From Frankiales bacterium (GTDB lineage Bacteria; Actinomycetota; Actinomycetes; Mycobacteriales; SCTD01): DNA of 5,422 nucleotides. Position numbers and translations under genes: made by a program. The stretch is from the NCBI GenBank assembly GCA_025464795.1, contig JAODNB010000262.1, forward strand, positions 1 through 5,422, written 5' to 3'. The notes under the pieces were generated by a model. It was not told the DNA's origin and did no database searches. It saw only the letters and a program-made list of their open reading frames with translations. This document shows, one piece after another, positions 5,379 through 5,422 of this stretch; position 1 is the stretch's first letter; every line of letters begins with the position of its first letter.

Positions 5379-5384
5379 AGGCTA
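5379..5384 (-). promoter_or_regulatory. -10 box of a probable leaderless promoter for DUF4190
   Basis: TAGCCT on the minus strand fits TANNNT; GCGCGC and the ATG follow. The TAG of this box would also be the stop codon of the upstream reading frame. The -35 region is GC-rich and unconvincing. Confidence 0.45.
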
Positions 5385-5422
5385 GCCCCGGCGGCGGTGC
5401 ACGACGACCGCCGCGGCGACGG
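5382..5422 (-). CDS. C-terminal end of an upstream membrane protein (partial)
   Basis: One minus-strand frame entering from the right edge reads VAAAVVVHRRRG and ends at TAG (5384-5382). A hydrophobic run followed by a basic tail is typical of the end of an inner-membrane protein. From the gene order I recall in related actinobacteria, where a DUF6350 multi-helix protein often precedes purN, that family is a likely candidate, but only 12 residues are visible and another frame is also open here. Treat it as tentative. Confidence 0.4.
   Translation of the reverse strand, partial: VAAAVVVHRRRG

Noticed and set aside
1..5422. CRISPR, IS element, prophage, tRNA or rRNA
   Set aside because: No regularly spaced repeats, terminal inverted repeats with transposase, integrase or RNA gene sequence were seen on either strand.

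Overview
This is a high-GC, gene-dense stretch with GTG and TTG starts, very short gaps and a purN–purH/folD/DUF3017 gene set. All of that points to an actinobacterium (Actinomycetota). A Nocardioidaceae-like or related order is my guess; the sequence alone does not fix the genus.

Layout from left to right. On the minus strand lie a DUF3017 membrane protein, cut by the left edge (2-211), and a small CASTOR-type ACT-domain protein (208-612). The two overlap by 4 bp. A divergent FHA–HTH protein on the plus strand follows (700-1305). It runs tail-to-tail into folD (1302-2162, minus), and the two stop codons share one CTAG. Divergent from folD is a small three-helix membrane protein of DUF5313-like appearance (2233-2658, plus). 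A hairpin of terminator type lies in the convergent gap (about 2698-2729). Then come purH (2767-4323, minus) and purN (4320-4925, minus), again with a 4-bp GTGA overlap. A DUF4190 membrane protein (5031-5372, minus) follows, and finally the last 12 codons of a further minus-strand gene (5382-5422), probably a membrane protein.

How the genes work together. PurN and PurH both use 10-formyl-tetrahydrofolate, for the third and for the penultimate step of IMP synthesis. FolD makes that cofactor from 5,10-methylene-THF. The metabolic core is therefore one-carbon supply plus de novo purine synthesis. From memory, many actinobacteria carry purN-purH-folD-DUF3017 as a nearly continuous block followed by mdh. 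Here two opposite-strand genes (the DUF5313-like and FHA–HTH genes) and the ACT gene split that block into several transcription units.

The ordinary part is a housekeeping purine locus; I see no phage, IS, CRISPR, tRNA or rRNA. The parts worth a second look are: a two-domain FHA plus LuxR/GerE-like HTH protein; a repeated leaderless promoter layout (TANNNT, six bases, then the start codon) at three separate genes; a FolD with several altered signature motifs; and the shared-stop CTAG. I do not see convincing evidence of a wholly new system.
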